Assembly: GCF_018691265.1 (NCBI RefSeq)
Contig: NW_024881322.1
Span: 4,154,001 to 4,218,000, forward strand
DNA from: Tyto alba
Lineage: Eukaryota; Chordata; Aves; Strigiformes; Tytonidae
Reading direction: 5' to 3'
DNA: 64,000 nt
Shown here: positions 39,279-49,900 of the stretch, piece after piece
How positions within the stretch are numbered: the first letter of the stretch is position 1
Layout: every line of letters begins with the position of its first letter
Translations under genes and position numbers: made by a program
Notes under the pieces: generated by a model
Seen by the model: only the letters and a program-made list of their open reading frames with translations
Told to the model about the DNA's origin: nothing
The model's database searches: none

Positions 39279-39338
39279 GGGAAGGGGAAGGGGAAAAGGA
39301 AAGGGAAAGGGAAGGGGAAAAGGGAAAGGGGAGGGGGG
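39279..39338 (+). repeat. GGGGAA/GGGAAA homopurine mirror-like tract
   Basis: About 60 bp of pure purine (GGGGAA, GGGAAA, GGGGAAAA units) immediately after the CCAAT motif. Near-mirror symmetry gives triplex (H-DNA) and G-quadruplex potential. Confidence 0.85.
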
Positions 39339-39374
39339 CAGTTGAGGTGGACGGGGGGGGTGGGTTGGCCGGCG

Positions 39375-39380
39375 GTAAGC
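39375..39380 (+). other. Candidate plus-strand splice donor GGCG|GTAAGC at the CpG-island edge
   Basis: A consensus-like donor on the plus strand about 100 bp after the CCAAT/NRF1 cluster. It could end the first exon of a divergent non-coding transcript. No matching acceptor can be assigned by eye. Confidence 0.25.
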
Positions 39381-39620
39381 GCGGGGAGGGGAGTGCTCTT
39401 GCTCCCCGCTCCCGCCCGCCCTGGGCTCCGGCTTCCTCAAAGTCCCGGACGGGTCGCCCTGGAAATGGGAAAAAATAAGAGGGGAGGGCGAACCGTTGAA
39501 GGAACTGAGGAGAGGGGGGCCCGGTGCCGCCCGAGTTCGCCGGCCCTCTCCCCCTGGAGGGCTCCTTCACGTGGTGAAGCAGCCACGCCGGTGTTTCCCG
39601 ATCGCGAGTGAAATAATCGC

Positions 39621-40557
39621 GTGTTAATGGGAGCGCAGAGGTGGTGCCCCTTGTGTCCTGGGCAGCTCGCCGAGGCAGCGATGGTGCGCGGGCAGTGGGA
39701 CGCTGTGCCGCTGGATTCCCCTGTGGTGAACAGAGAGGGGGGTCAGGAGGAGGTCGGCTGGGAGTAGGGACAGCAAAAGGAGAAGATGACATTGAAGCTG
39801 GTAGGAGAAAATAGGCCAGGGGACGAGCCTGGCAGGTGTTTTGGAGGGAAACGGCTGGACATGTAATGGAGGGGAGGGAAAAACCTTGAACGCTTGTGCT
39901 ACAGAAGCATTCAGGCTCCTGCGGGCAAAGGGGTGTGAGTGAGCAAAGCAGAGCATCAGAAATCATGCAAGACTTTCCGTCGAAGATCAAGGAAATAAAA
40001 TCTTTGAATAGCCAGGGAAAGGAATGACTTAAAAGTGGAGCTTTTCAAAGTGGTTTGGGTTTGGTTTTTTTTTCCAAATAGAAATGGCCAAGATATATGG
40101 AGAAAGAATACAAAACCTCACAGTGAAACCCAGTTTTAAGAAAAAGTTTGATAAATGCTTTTTGGTTTTTCCCATGCTTTGACAAAATTTAGATGTCGTT
40201 CCTTCGTGAATAGTTTACATTATGCTGTACAGCAAGGGCTATTGAGCTAACCTGAAATTTCTTAGGTCGAAGCCAATCATTTGTGAATAAACTAAACTAG
40301 AAAATACAGTTCAGGAAATTATTAAATTGAAATGGTATGATCATGTGTAATAAAAAGGACCTTGTGATTTCGTATTTTAAGGTCTCAAAAGAGAAATAAT
40401 ACATAAAGATTTCAGTGTATGTTGATTCTGATCACTGCTTCCTAACAAGAATGAGGATTTTTTCATTTTGTCATCATTTAGACCATTCAGTAGCCCTGAT
40501 TCTTACACCAATTTGACACCAATAAAACACAACAGATTGCTGAATTTACAAGATGGA
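39621..40557. other. Intergenic sequence upstream of SNRK
   Basis: Composition falls back to AT-rich beyond the CpG island. No ORF with family resemblance, RNA gene or transposon is seen in this stretch. Confidence 0.7.
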
Positions 40558-40597
40558 TGTCCTGGTTTCAGCTGGAATAAAGTTAATTTTCTTCCTG
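40558..40597 (+). mobile_element. Possible fragment of an avian ERV LTR terminus
   Basis: About 40 bp starting TGTCCTGGTTTCAGCTGG and continuing through an AGTTAATTTTCTTCC-type segment resembles the 5' terminus of a common bird ERVL-class LTR as I remember it. The similarity fades after about 40 bp. No internal retroviral genes or second LTR are visible. This is a short, old remnant at best. Confidence 0.45.
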
Positions 40598-42690
40598 ATG
40601 TAAGAGATTGCAATAGCCAGCCCATCACTGCTGCCCGCCTGATCACTGACTTCTCAAGTCTGAGTTTGCACCAGCGTGCACCATGCACCACTTGGATTTC
40701 TGACCCTACTATAATCAGATGATGCCTCTTGTTTCTTGTTCTGTAAAACTTAAGTCTAGATCCTGTTTCCCACTTTCTAGTTAACAAGAGCTATGATTTC
40801 TACTTGTTCTTCCGTTTGAGTTTCATTTGCATGTTGGAGAAGGCACATCTTACAAAGACCATATACATGTGAAGGTTGTAATGATGCTTCTGTTTAGTGC
40901 TACCAAGTCTCCCGTTGCAAAATATTTTGGCCTAAAGGACTTTTTTATGTTTGCTAGAAACCACATTATCTGTTGCGCTGCCACACAGGGTATCGCGCCC
41001 TGATGTACTCAACCGCTCAGTGTGTTTGTGTGTTTGTTTATTATGTGGGAGAACAAGGGGGTGGGAAAGGGCACCTTTGCAGAAAAAAGCCCTGAATGTT
41101 CTCACCTGTGATACTGCCGTTGTGAGATACTATACTTTGGGTCACTTGTGTAATACAACAGCTCTCTTACTCAATGTGATGAGTCTTTGTAGATGAATAT
41201 GTGTGAGGCTAAAAAGAAGATGAGGGTCAAGGTTATGTGCAGCACTGAAGGGTTGGCAAGAAGGGCTGGAAGGAGTCTGGCAGTCACAGTGGGCTGGAAT
41301 CCACTACAGGCTGGTTTGCCTTTTTCTGAGTGGTTTTGTTCCTGCTTACAGCAGATTGCACGCTTCTGGGGTGAGACCAATACTGTTCTTCCAACAGGCT
41401 AACGTAAATCTCCTGTCACATATAGAGTCGCTTACATTGGGCTTTGTCTTCGGTAGCACAGGGCCTTGTTTTGGTTTTGTGAGGTTTTTTGCTGTGAAAA
41501 CTTAATTAATGTGGTAGTTACATGCCTGTAAAATCAAACAAGCTGCAGCCAGGTTGCTAGGGGAGGTCAGCACCATGCTGCTGCTTTTGGTTGGCCTCAC
41601 CTGGTTTACCTCACAATAAAAGTGCCGTGCCTCGTCTCCTTGTCAGTTTTAAAACAAGATAGCTAATCCACAGTAGCTGTGCCACAGCAAAACACACTCC
41701 ATCTGTCAGTCATTAGCCTGAACGTACTTGTCTAGGGAAGGTGACAGCAACAGCCTCATGCATCTATTTGAGAGGTTGCTCATGGCTTATATGCATCCAG
41801 ATCAGACCAGATGACATTCCTCTTTGCTAAATCCAAGCTTAGTCTACTACAGAAAGAAAATGATAGATAATATTTGTTTTTACAGAAGTCTTACTGGCTT
41901 ACATTAGAAACAACATTATTTTATATAAGATACTAAACGTGTAAGCCATCTGTGAAAAGTATGGAGTATATAAACACAAAATTGTTACTCTACAGTATTT
42001 GAGAAGGGATATGTTTTTCAAAAGGTGAATCATTATGGTTCACCTGTTTCAAAAATTAGGCTAATACTTAATTTAAATTAGTTTGCACCTCTCCAACGAG
42101 ATGTGTTTGAAATGTAAAGTACTGGAAACGTGGGGACGTTTCAAAGTGCATGAGGCTTAAATAATGACTTTGGACCAACCTTTGTTAGTTTGTCCATTCT
42201 CCCTAGTAATTCCCAAACCCATTGGTTAAATCTGAATTGAAGGGGTAGATATCTCCAGAATTACATGTTTTCATAAGTGTCATGAAACAAGGGCTAGGTA
42301 CTGGAGAGTAACCTTACCTGTACTCCCTGTACAGCAAAAGCTGCAGTGTGAGCTCACCTTTTATTAGTCACAGGAGAATCCACATGGATGACAGTGGCTT
42401 TTCTCCCTCAGGGTGGAAAAAGCTTCAGTCAAAATTCACACTTCATTAGACACTGGATAATCAGAGCATGGGGCTCAAATCCATAGGCCTCATTAGTTCC
42501 CTTTCATTATTAAATTATTAACAGTTTCCCTGACAAAGCAGAACAAAGCAGCTGCGTTTGGACAGATATAGAAGAGTACAATTTATACTGAAGCTTATGC
42601 AGGGCATTCAGATATTACATTTCTTAATAGCCTTAGTGCTTGCATTTGAATGTTCTGTACATTTCCACCATCAGAGTAGCTAACTCAGGT
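40598..42690. other. Intergenic sequence, no gene seen
   Basis: Mixed-composition sequence with small unrelated ORFs. Nothing matches a known gene family, tRNA or repeat that I recognise. Confidence 0.65.
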
Positions 42691-42699
42691 TTCTGGGCT

Positions 42700-43975
42700 G
42701 ATGCAGAACCTGCTGCAAATGTCCAAAGGAAACACGGACCGTCTCTTTCCTGAGGTCAAACCTCAACTAGAGTTAAGATTTGCAAGGGATCTCAAGGACA
42801 ACAAGAAGAGCCTTTTCCACAACTCCAAGAGTAGAAGACTGAATAAAGGAAAATGTGGGCTTGTTCCTGAATGGGGCAAACAATCTAGTAACAATGGAAG
42901 CAGATGAGGCTGTGGTTGCCAGAGCCATCTTTGCCTCAGGACCTACCATCAGGTTCTCCCATCTCTCTGTGCTTAGGATTCAGGGAGAAGAACTACCAGC
43001 AATGGGTGAGGATCAAGTCAGGGATTCCATGGGGAAACTCGACCCGTAAACATGCATGGGATCAACTGAGCTGCATGCAAGGGTGCTGAGTGGGCTGGCT
43101 GGTGTCACTGCAAGGGCGCACTTTTATCTTTGAAAGGTCACAGAGACTGGGAGAAGTCCACAGTGACTGGAGAAAGGCAAATGTTTGTCCATCCTGAAAA
43201 AACAAGCCCGAAATGGAAACTTGGCTGATCAGCCTCACTGCAGTCCATGTGGAAATCCATGTCCTCTTGGAAGGCACAGGAAGGAGGAAATGATCGGGAA
43301 CAGCCAGCATGCATTTACCAAGGGTGAATCATGCCTCATCAACCTGATTGCCTTCTGTACTAAAACGGCCGGATTTGTAGATGAAGGAAGAGCGGTGGAT
43401 ATCATTTACCTTGACTTTTGCAAGGCTTTTGACACTGCCACAATCTTGTATCCAAATTAGGACATTATGATCTGGATGGATGGACAACCACGTTGGTAAA
43501 ACGCTGTTTGGATGGTAGGGCTCGCAGGACAGCAGTTAATGGGCTGTAGTTATGCGGAGGCCAGTAAGAAGTGGAGTACTGTAATGGTTTATCCTGGAAC
43601 CTGACCTGTTTAATGTCTTTATCAATGCCTAGAGGAGATGACAGAGTGCCCTCTCATCAAGCTCGCAGATGACAGCAAATTGGTGGGACTAGTCAATGTG
43701 GTCAGGAGTAGAGCTGCCATTCAGAGGGCCTCAGGCTGGAGGAACGAGATGACGAGATCCTCATGAAATTCAACCAGGGCCAATGGTATCTGGGACAGGC
43801 TAGCACCCTGCAGGGTACTGGGGTGGGAGCAGCTCCCACGGAGCGGGGCCTGGGGCCCTGGGGGACGGCTGGGTGGGCTGGCAGCAGGAACACAGCCAGG
43901 AGATGGGGGAAGCGATGACCACCCTCCACTCGGACCACATCTGGAACACTGCGCTTTTCCACCACCGCGTAGTTG
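42700..43975 (+). mobile_element. Degenerate CR1 LINE copy (reverse-transcriptase region), plus strand
   Basis: Protein fragments in shifting plus-strand frames match CR1 ORF2 order. A linker resembling GEDQVRD lies near 42990-43020. The thumb-proximal GNSQHAFTKGESCLINLI lies near 43300-43350. RT motif A, DIIYLDFCKAFDT, lies near 43400-43436. The catalytic-box equivalent LADDSKLVG lies near 43662-43690 (usually FADD), and LMKFNQ-like sequence near 43760. Stops and frameshifts separate these blocks, so the copy is dead. The 3' tail repeats are not found; resemblance fades by about 43.98 kb. CR1 is the dominant LINE of birds and reptiles. Confidence 0.9.
43185..43460 (+). pseudogene. CR1 reverse-transcriptase fragment, broken
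   Basis: The longest uninterrupted piece of the CR1 RT. It carries the HAFTKGESCLINLIAF block and motif A (YLDFCKAFDT), then stops shortly after it. The next RT blocks continue in another frame. Confidence 0.85.
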
Positions 43976-46900
43976 CTCCGCTGTGCTGCAGGCCTTCCCA
44001 AAAGGTCTCTCCGCCCTCCAGGAAGGAAGAGGGGCACAAACACCCACCCACAGCCTGTACCGGCGGGGGGGTGTGGGGGGTGTGTGTGGAGGAGAGACAC
44101 AAAGCAAGGCCAGGGGTGCTTTAGTGCTCTGGAGGAAGAAGGCGTGTGCTTCCTGCTATGGGTGGGGAGCAGCGTTTCCCGCCGGTGCCAAGGACAATTA
44201 GAGAGTTGCTGCCCACTCTGAAGGAAGCACGTATCGCGTCCCCTAACTCCCCACTTGCTTTTTAGTCAAAGCAACAAATCCAGATGGTGACACAAACAGC
44301 AGAGGCAGCGATACAGGGGACCCTTGTACTTACAGGAAACCTGGGATGTGGCCCAACCTGACTTACCCCAGGCAAGAGGGAGAAAAATATCAGACTGAGA
44401 CGCAGCGTGCAGCCTCTCTGAGTCCTGGTTAGCACAGAGGTAGTTCAGAAACTTGGCTTTTCATAGGAAACCTTTGTCCCACATCTAGTTCTAGTGAGGT
44501 GATGGCACAGTTCACAAGCCCCCAACTTCACGCAGAGGGGAACAGGACATTAAAAGAACATCGGGCATAGGGATGATGAATGAAGCTAGGTATGGTGTGG
44601 CCTCTTAATGCCTCAGTCCAAAAAGATAAAAATGTGTGAATCTAGAGGTAAAGGTAGAGGCACAAGGTCTGCGGACATGCCATTAGTGTTTTAGGTGATA
44701 AACTAATTAAACATAGTAAAGTTAGGAGTGGTTCTAAGGTTGGTGATTTGCATTCCTTTTCACTTATGGTTTTGGGCTTGGCCCAAGTTATTTAGGGATT
44801 CCTAGTAGCTCTTCTAGGAGAGTCAGGGTAGGAAAAAGTGAGTCAGTTCCAGAAAAAAAAAAAAAGTGTCCTTAGTGCTAACATGTTACTTTATAGTAGC
44901 CAGGAGTTTAGCTCAGAAGTACTCCCTGTCTTTCTCTGTTCCAGGAAAGGTTGGGAGGCCTCTGTGTGGGACAAAGTGCCAGGTTTCCTCATGCAGGTGT
45001 CACGCTGGTTGGGAAAGACTTTGCCTGAACTGGATTCTCAAAATCCCTCATCACCTTACCAGGATAGAAGAATAAAATGCAGCATTGACCTGGGAGGAAG
45101 AAGGGAAAGTAGAGTTTAGAAAAATTGTCCTTCTGAAGAAAAAATTTATGGTGAGAGACCCTCTGAAAAAAAGTGGCAGAAAGGATTCTCTTAATTTCTC
45201 TGAAATATGGGGTTTGAATACACTAAATGACAGGAAATGTAGAAAACAGTCATATGTTTGCTGCCAATTAATTTGCATTAAAATCAAAATTAGAATTCTG
45301 ATCATGGGACAGATTACTCAACCCCAGTGTTTGCTACTGAAGCGTAAGTGCTAATGGCTCGGATATGACCTATATTCCACCGTGTCACTTTAATGGATGA
45401 AATAAAACCATTATGTCCTAAAAAGCTAATATTTAAAAGCTTGTTACTTATTTTTAGGTATGTTCAAACATATATTACCTAATGAAGGGTCCTTAGGAAT
45501 ACATACCCTTGATTTAACAGCAGTAGTTCCTTCCATGCACTCACAAGAAAACTTAATTGCATCCAGTGCACTGCAGAAAATAACAAGATGCAACGTGGAG
45601 ACCTGTAGCTGAAGACCTGTAAAACCACATCTCAACGATGTCATGCAATGGATTTAAAAATAAGCAATTTCTTGGAAGGAAAGCTTGACAATTGCACCTT
45701 TGAGGGCAATTGTAGTCATGGAACAGCAGTAGTCATGTTTTACACAGCAAAATGTGTTTCCCTGGAATAACTGATATTCACCTAAATGGATAGTGATACC
45801 ATTGTTACAAGTGCAACATTTTAGTTTTGCAATGAAACATTTCAAAAATTTATGTCAACAAAGGATTTGGGATTAGGGGGTTTTTTTGTTTGATTTTTTT
45901 TTTAATTGTGATGAATGCCATACTAAATACTTAAACATCTGCTTGTAGCACTGCAGAAAATGCAATCCAAATGACCTCTGCCAGTGCAGTAAAAGCCAAT
46001 GGTTAAAGCTGTGTAGTTAAATTCACCCCCTGGAATGAAGAGCGAAGGGCAGAGCAGCTTTCCAGGGTTAGCAGATTTTAAGCTGCACATTCCCAAGAAA
46101 TCACAGCTCCAGCCCTGGCCTGCACTGCCCTACCAGCGCTGCAGAAATTGTATCCACTTACCTCATCTTGATCCTGTGCCTTAAAGCCCTGTGGACAGTC
46201 TGTCTATTTTGTTGTGTTTTTTTTTTTTTTTTTTTTTTTCCTTTCACTCAGTCTTCCTATTCTTTAGGTAGCTTGAGAAGAATGCTGTGTGTTTAATTTA
46301 TCAGATTCTGATTTACAAAGTTACTAGCGGATGTATAGAATTACTCAATTCAGACTGGAAAGGAAAAAAAATGCAGTTCTTATAATGACTTTCCTTCTGA
46401 CACTGAGTAGGTGTGCCAGAAATTGAGGTCTCTGAGAGAGATAAAGAAAGGAAAGAACCATTTTCACAGAAAATGTATCTTAGACAAAAGAAAGAAAAGA
46501 AATAGAAATGAGGCTTCAGAAACTTCTGGTTCGTAAGATCTGTCACATAATGTAGTGGTTGGAAACTCAACACAAAATAACTGTGCTCATACAATGCATG
46601 ATTATTTGAACAACCAAGAGGTTTACCATGTTTTATATGATCTTTGTGCTGTTACGGGCAGCTTGTATATGTTCTGTAACGTTCTTCCCACTCTACAAAG
46701 AGAAACAATATTGGAGCCACATTTTTTTAAAAATCTCCATGTTTAACTCCAAATGAAAGACAACCCCAAACATAATTGAATGCAGAACTTTAAATTCCAT
46801 TTCCATGCTTAAACAATGACATTCTCTTGCTCAACCACTGGTAAGTAACATTTGTTGTCCATTTACAACTAGGGTATTAAAAAAAGAAGTAAGATGTTGT

Positions 46901-49900
46901 GGATCCTAATTAGAACATTCATGTGGAAGGGTTGCCAGTCTTCAAGATAAATGCGTGAATTTCTCTGTGTTCCTGCAGTAGCTTTTATAGCTGAGATGGA
47001 TTTGTCACTGAGATCTCTGAAACTGTGTCGACTTTTTCTTGAAGTCCTACCGAGCCCTTTCCTGCAAACAGTCTGACTGAGAATCAAAGGGACCAGATTC
47101 TTTGAGGACTGAAACTGAGCAAGTTATGTCATGAAGCCACTGTTGTGCTTGTTCTCTGTTCCAGAGGAAGACCAGGATTAGTCTTTCTTTAGACCCACAA
47201 CGGGAAAATGTATGCTATTTCAACTCCCTTCACTCTACCAGTCTGAGGACTGGAAACTCAAGGAAAAAAAAAAAGCTTTGAATTTTTTTTCTCTCTGTTT
47301 GATCACTGGCTGCAAAACAGTATTTGTCCCATGGCACTATATCCACATTCATTGTAGGACTATTTTAAAAAATGATCGAGACTGTTTATTTAATACTACT
47401 ATAATGTATAAATGAGTCTATATTACTCACAGTGAACATATGCCTTGCTGTATTTTACTCTCATGTCAATGTAACCTCATTATTATAAATCAAACCAAGG
47501 ATTTGACAAACTACTTCAGTCATATCTTGCTCACTGCTCCCACTGTTCACTAACATACACAATGTGCCATTTGTAAAATGAACAAACTCCAACAGATGAT
47601 TTTACTTCATTTAACAGCTGAGCGCATCTCGGTGTAACAGCAAAAATGTTCTACCTTTTTTGTTTTGACTAACAAACTTGCCAGCTAGCTCATGTAATAT
47701 TTGTGAAATAGCGGATTGTTAGAAATGTATTTAAAACAGTTATAATATTCAAGCTCTTCAAAAGGCACTGTACAATCTTATCAGCAAGAACTAAATACTC
47801 TACTTGAGAAATAGGAGGCACATTCCTTATCTGTTGTTTGAACAAAGAAAGGGTGGGGACATTTCTTAACCAATCACCCATTTAAAATGTTTCCAGATGG
47901 AATCACACCTGATGGTTTTACACTGAAGAGCATAAATTACTGCAGTGAAGTATATTTCATAATGGAACAAAACAAAAGCTACCTAAATGTAAGCTTTTGT
48001 GACTGGTAATACATTTGGTCATAACATCTTTCACGTTGATAAAATATAATTGGGGCACAGCTTGGCGAAGATTTCTTAAGGACACAATTTTCTTAACATT
48101 TGTTTTAAATTAGTCATTGCATTTTTTAGGTTTTTTACTACTTGCTTTGAAATTACTGATCTGTTTGTTTTATCACGTCTCGAGGAAACACAAGCATGTA
48201 CATGTAATAAAACTGTTATGGTACTTGTTTGTGCACTTTGCATGCTAGCTGACTAGGCAAGCAATTATGCTAATCTGGCTGCTAAGTGTTTTTATTACTT
48301 GTTCTGGAGTTACAGCCACACCTGTCTGCCCTATCTCATACCGAGACTTCGGAGTTCAGGAACAACAGTGCTTCTCCAATCCATGGAAAGCTCTGTAAGA
48401 AAGTTCATACATGGGAGACGCTTTACACCCTAACATCCCAATCCTCAAATACTTGATCTTAAGGATATTTGGTCCACAGATCATTGATAAGGACTCACTG
48501 CTGAATCATAGACAGCATTTTGAAATCACTAGGACTGCTTTTCAGTCTTTGGTGGATCCAGGGGCTTGTTCTAAGGGAGTCAGAGAAATGAAACTGAAAA
48601 GAAATTCAATCGTGTCGTGTCTCCCATAGATGTGTGGGAAATTCCACTCTTCTGCCCTTACTAAAAGGGTCTTCACTTCTTGTGTTAAGAGACAAAGGAT
48701 CTGCAAAGGGTTGGGAATCACGTTGCCATGGAGGGCAAAAGTAATTGTTTTCTTCTCTTTACGTTCCCCTCATGGGTCACACGTACGATCTTGGCTCTCT
48801 CCTTAGCAAACCCAGCGGGGGTTTGGAGGTGCTGGGATACAGAAAAAGAGCAAGGTTTAGGAGAGGTGGTAAACTGTATTTCCCAAGAGGTGCTAAATTG
48901 GTTATTTTGTCTCAAAGTCAGAGGAGGCAAGGTCAAGCACTGTTTCTTCAGGCATCTTCTTTCATAAGCACCTCGGAGGTGCAGTCTAATCCTAACGCCC
49001 AGCTTTGTCAGGACTAGATTCCACATAAATCTGACTACTTAGTGTTGACCATTGGTGGCTCTGTGCTCTGAGCCTAACTCACATCTCTGGAATAATTACT
49101 CAGAAGCCTTTGGGGTGCCAGCCAATGGAAACCAGTAGGCATAGGGATTTAGGTGGAATTTAGGCCAGCAGAATCTGGGACTAAGATCAATATTTAGATT
49201 CATTGAAGGTGTTATTCACCCCTCTCCCCCCCTCCTTTTGGATAACTAGCAATCAGTCTTTTCTTTCTTTTAGAGGTCTGAACATTTACGCAGCCAGGAA
49301 CAAATCCATCCCAACCTCCTTTAGGCTTTCCACAATTAGTCCTCCCAACTACACTCCGGAGTTGAATCACATGCCTTCTAGCAGCAATGTTCAGAGCACA
49401 ACTGAGTGGTTGTCAGCTGGCCAAGCTTTCACATGCTTCGGAGTGCATCTCTGGTTTCCTAGGGAACCTCACCCGGGTCCTCCTGCGATGTTCCAAGGCA
49501 CCCAGGAGACATTTCATTACCGCCACTGTTCATGGTTTTGTACGTCCCTGAGTAATCAACACATCAAAGGTGCATTTGCATTTTTTATTCTTAAGTTTCT
49601 AAAGCAGTAAAATGAATTGCTGACCATACAAAGCTGATTGTTCTTCTAGCTGTGAAACTCAAGAGCCTTGCTCGGAAGTTTGAAGCTGAAACTTTACCTT
49701 ATTCATCTCACCTACTCTGCCAGTATGGGCTACTGACTGGTGCTGCTGTTTTCCATATGATGTTGACTGGCACGTCACTATTCACCCAAGCAGCTCTCCG
49801 TGGCTTTGCTCTGATTTATTTATCTGCTATTGTTCAGGACTAGTTATTATTCAAAGATCTGAATCTCTCTCACAGACCATATTTCTAATGTCATCCTGCA

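Larger units (their letters stand above)
38140..39620. promoter_or_regulatory. SNRK: CpG island spanning SNRK exon 1 and promoter
   Basis: About 1.5 kb of very GC- and CpG-rich sequence in an otherwise AT-rich window, at the 5' end of the SNRK unit. There is no TATA box near the inferred exon 1. Many long ORFs cross it on both strands, but they are Pro/Arg/Gly/Ala-rich artefacts of composition. Typical of a broadly expressed vertebrate gene promoter, possibly bidirectional. Confidence 0.9.

Noticed and set aside
38303..39990. Long ORFs on both strands of the CpG island (up to 497 codons)
   Set aside because: Pro/Arg/Gly/Ala-rich with no domain. Open frames are expected in GC-rich DNA with few stop codons, and they overlap each other on both strands.
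43702..44221. Cluster of overlapping ORFs on both strands
   Set aside because: GC-rich degenerate CR1 3' region and flank. The frames overlap, contain no domains and disagree between strands.
48718..49026. Overlapping ORFs of 79-102 codons on both strands
   Set aside because: No recognisable motif, and all three overlap one another. Expected by chance in a 64-kb window.
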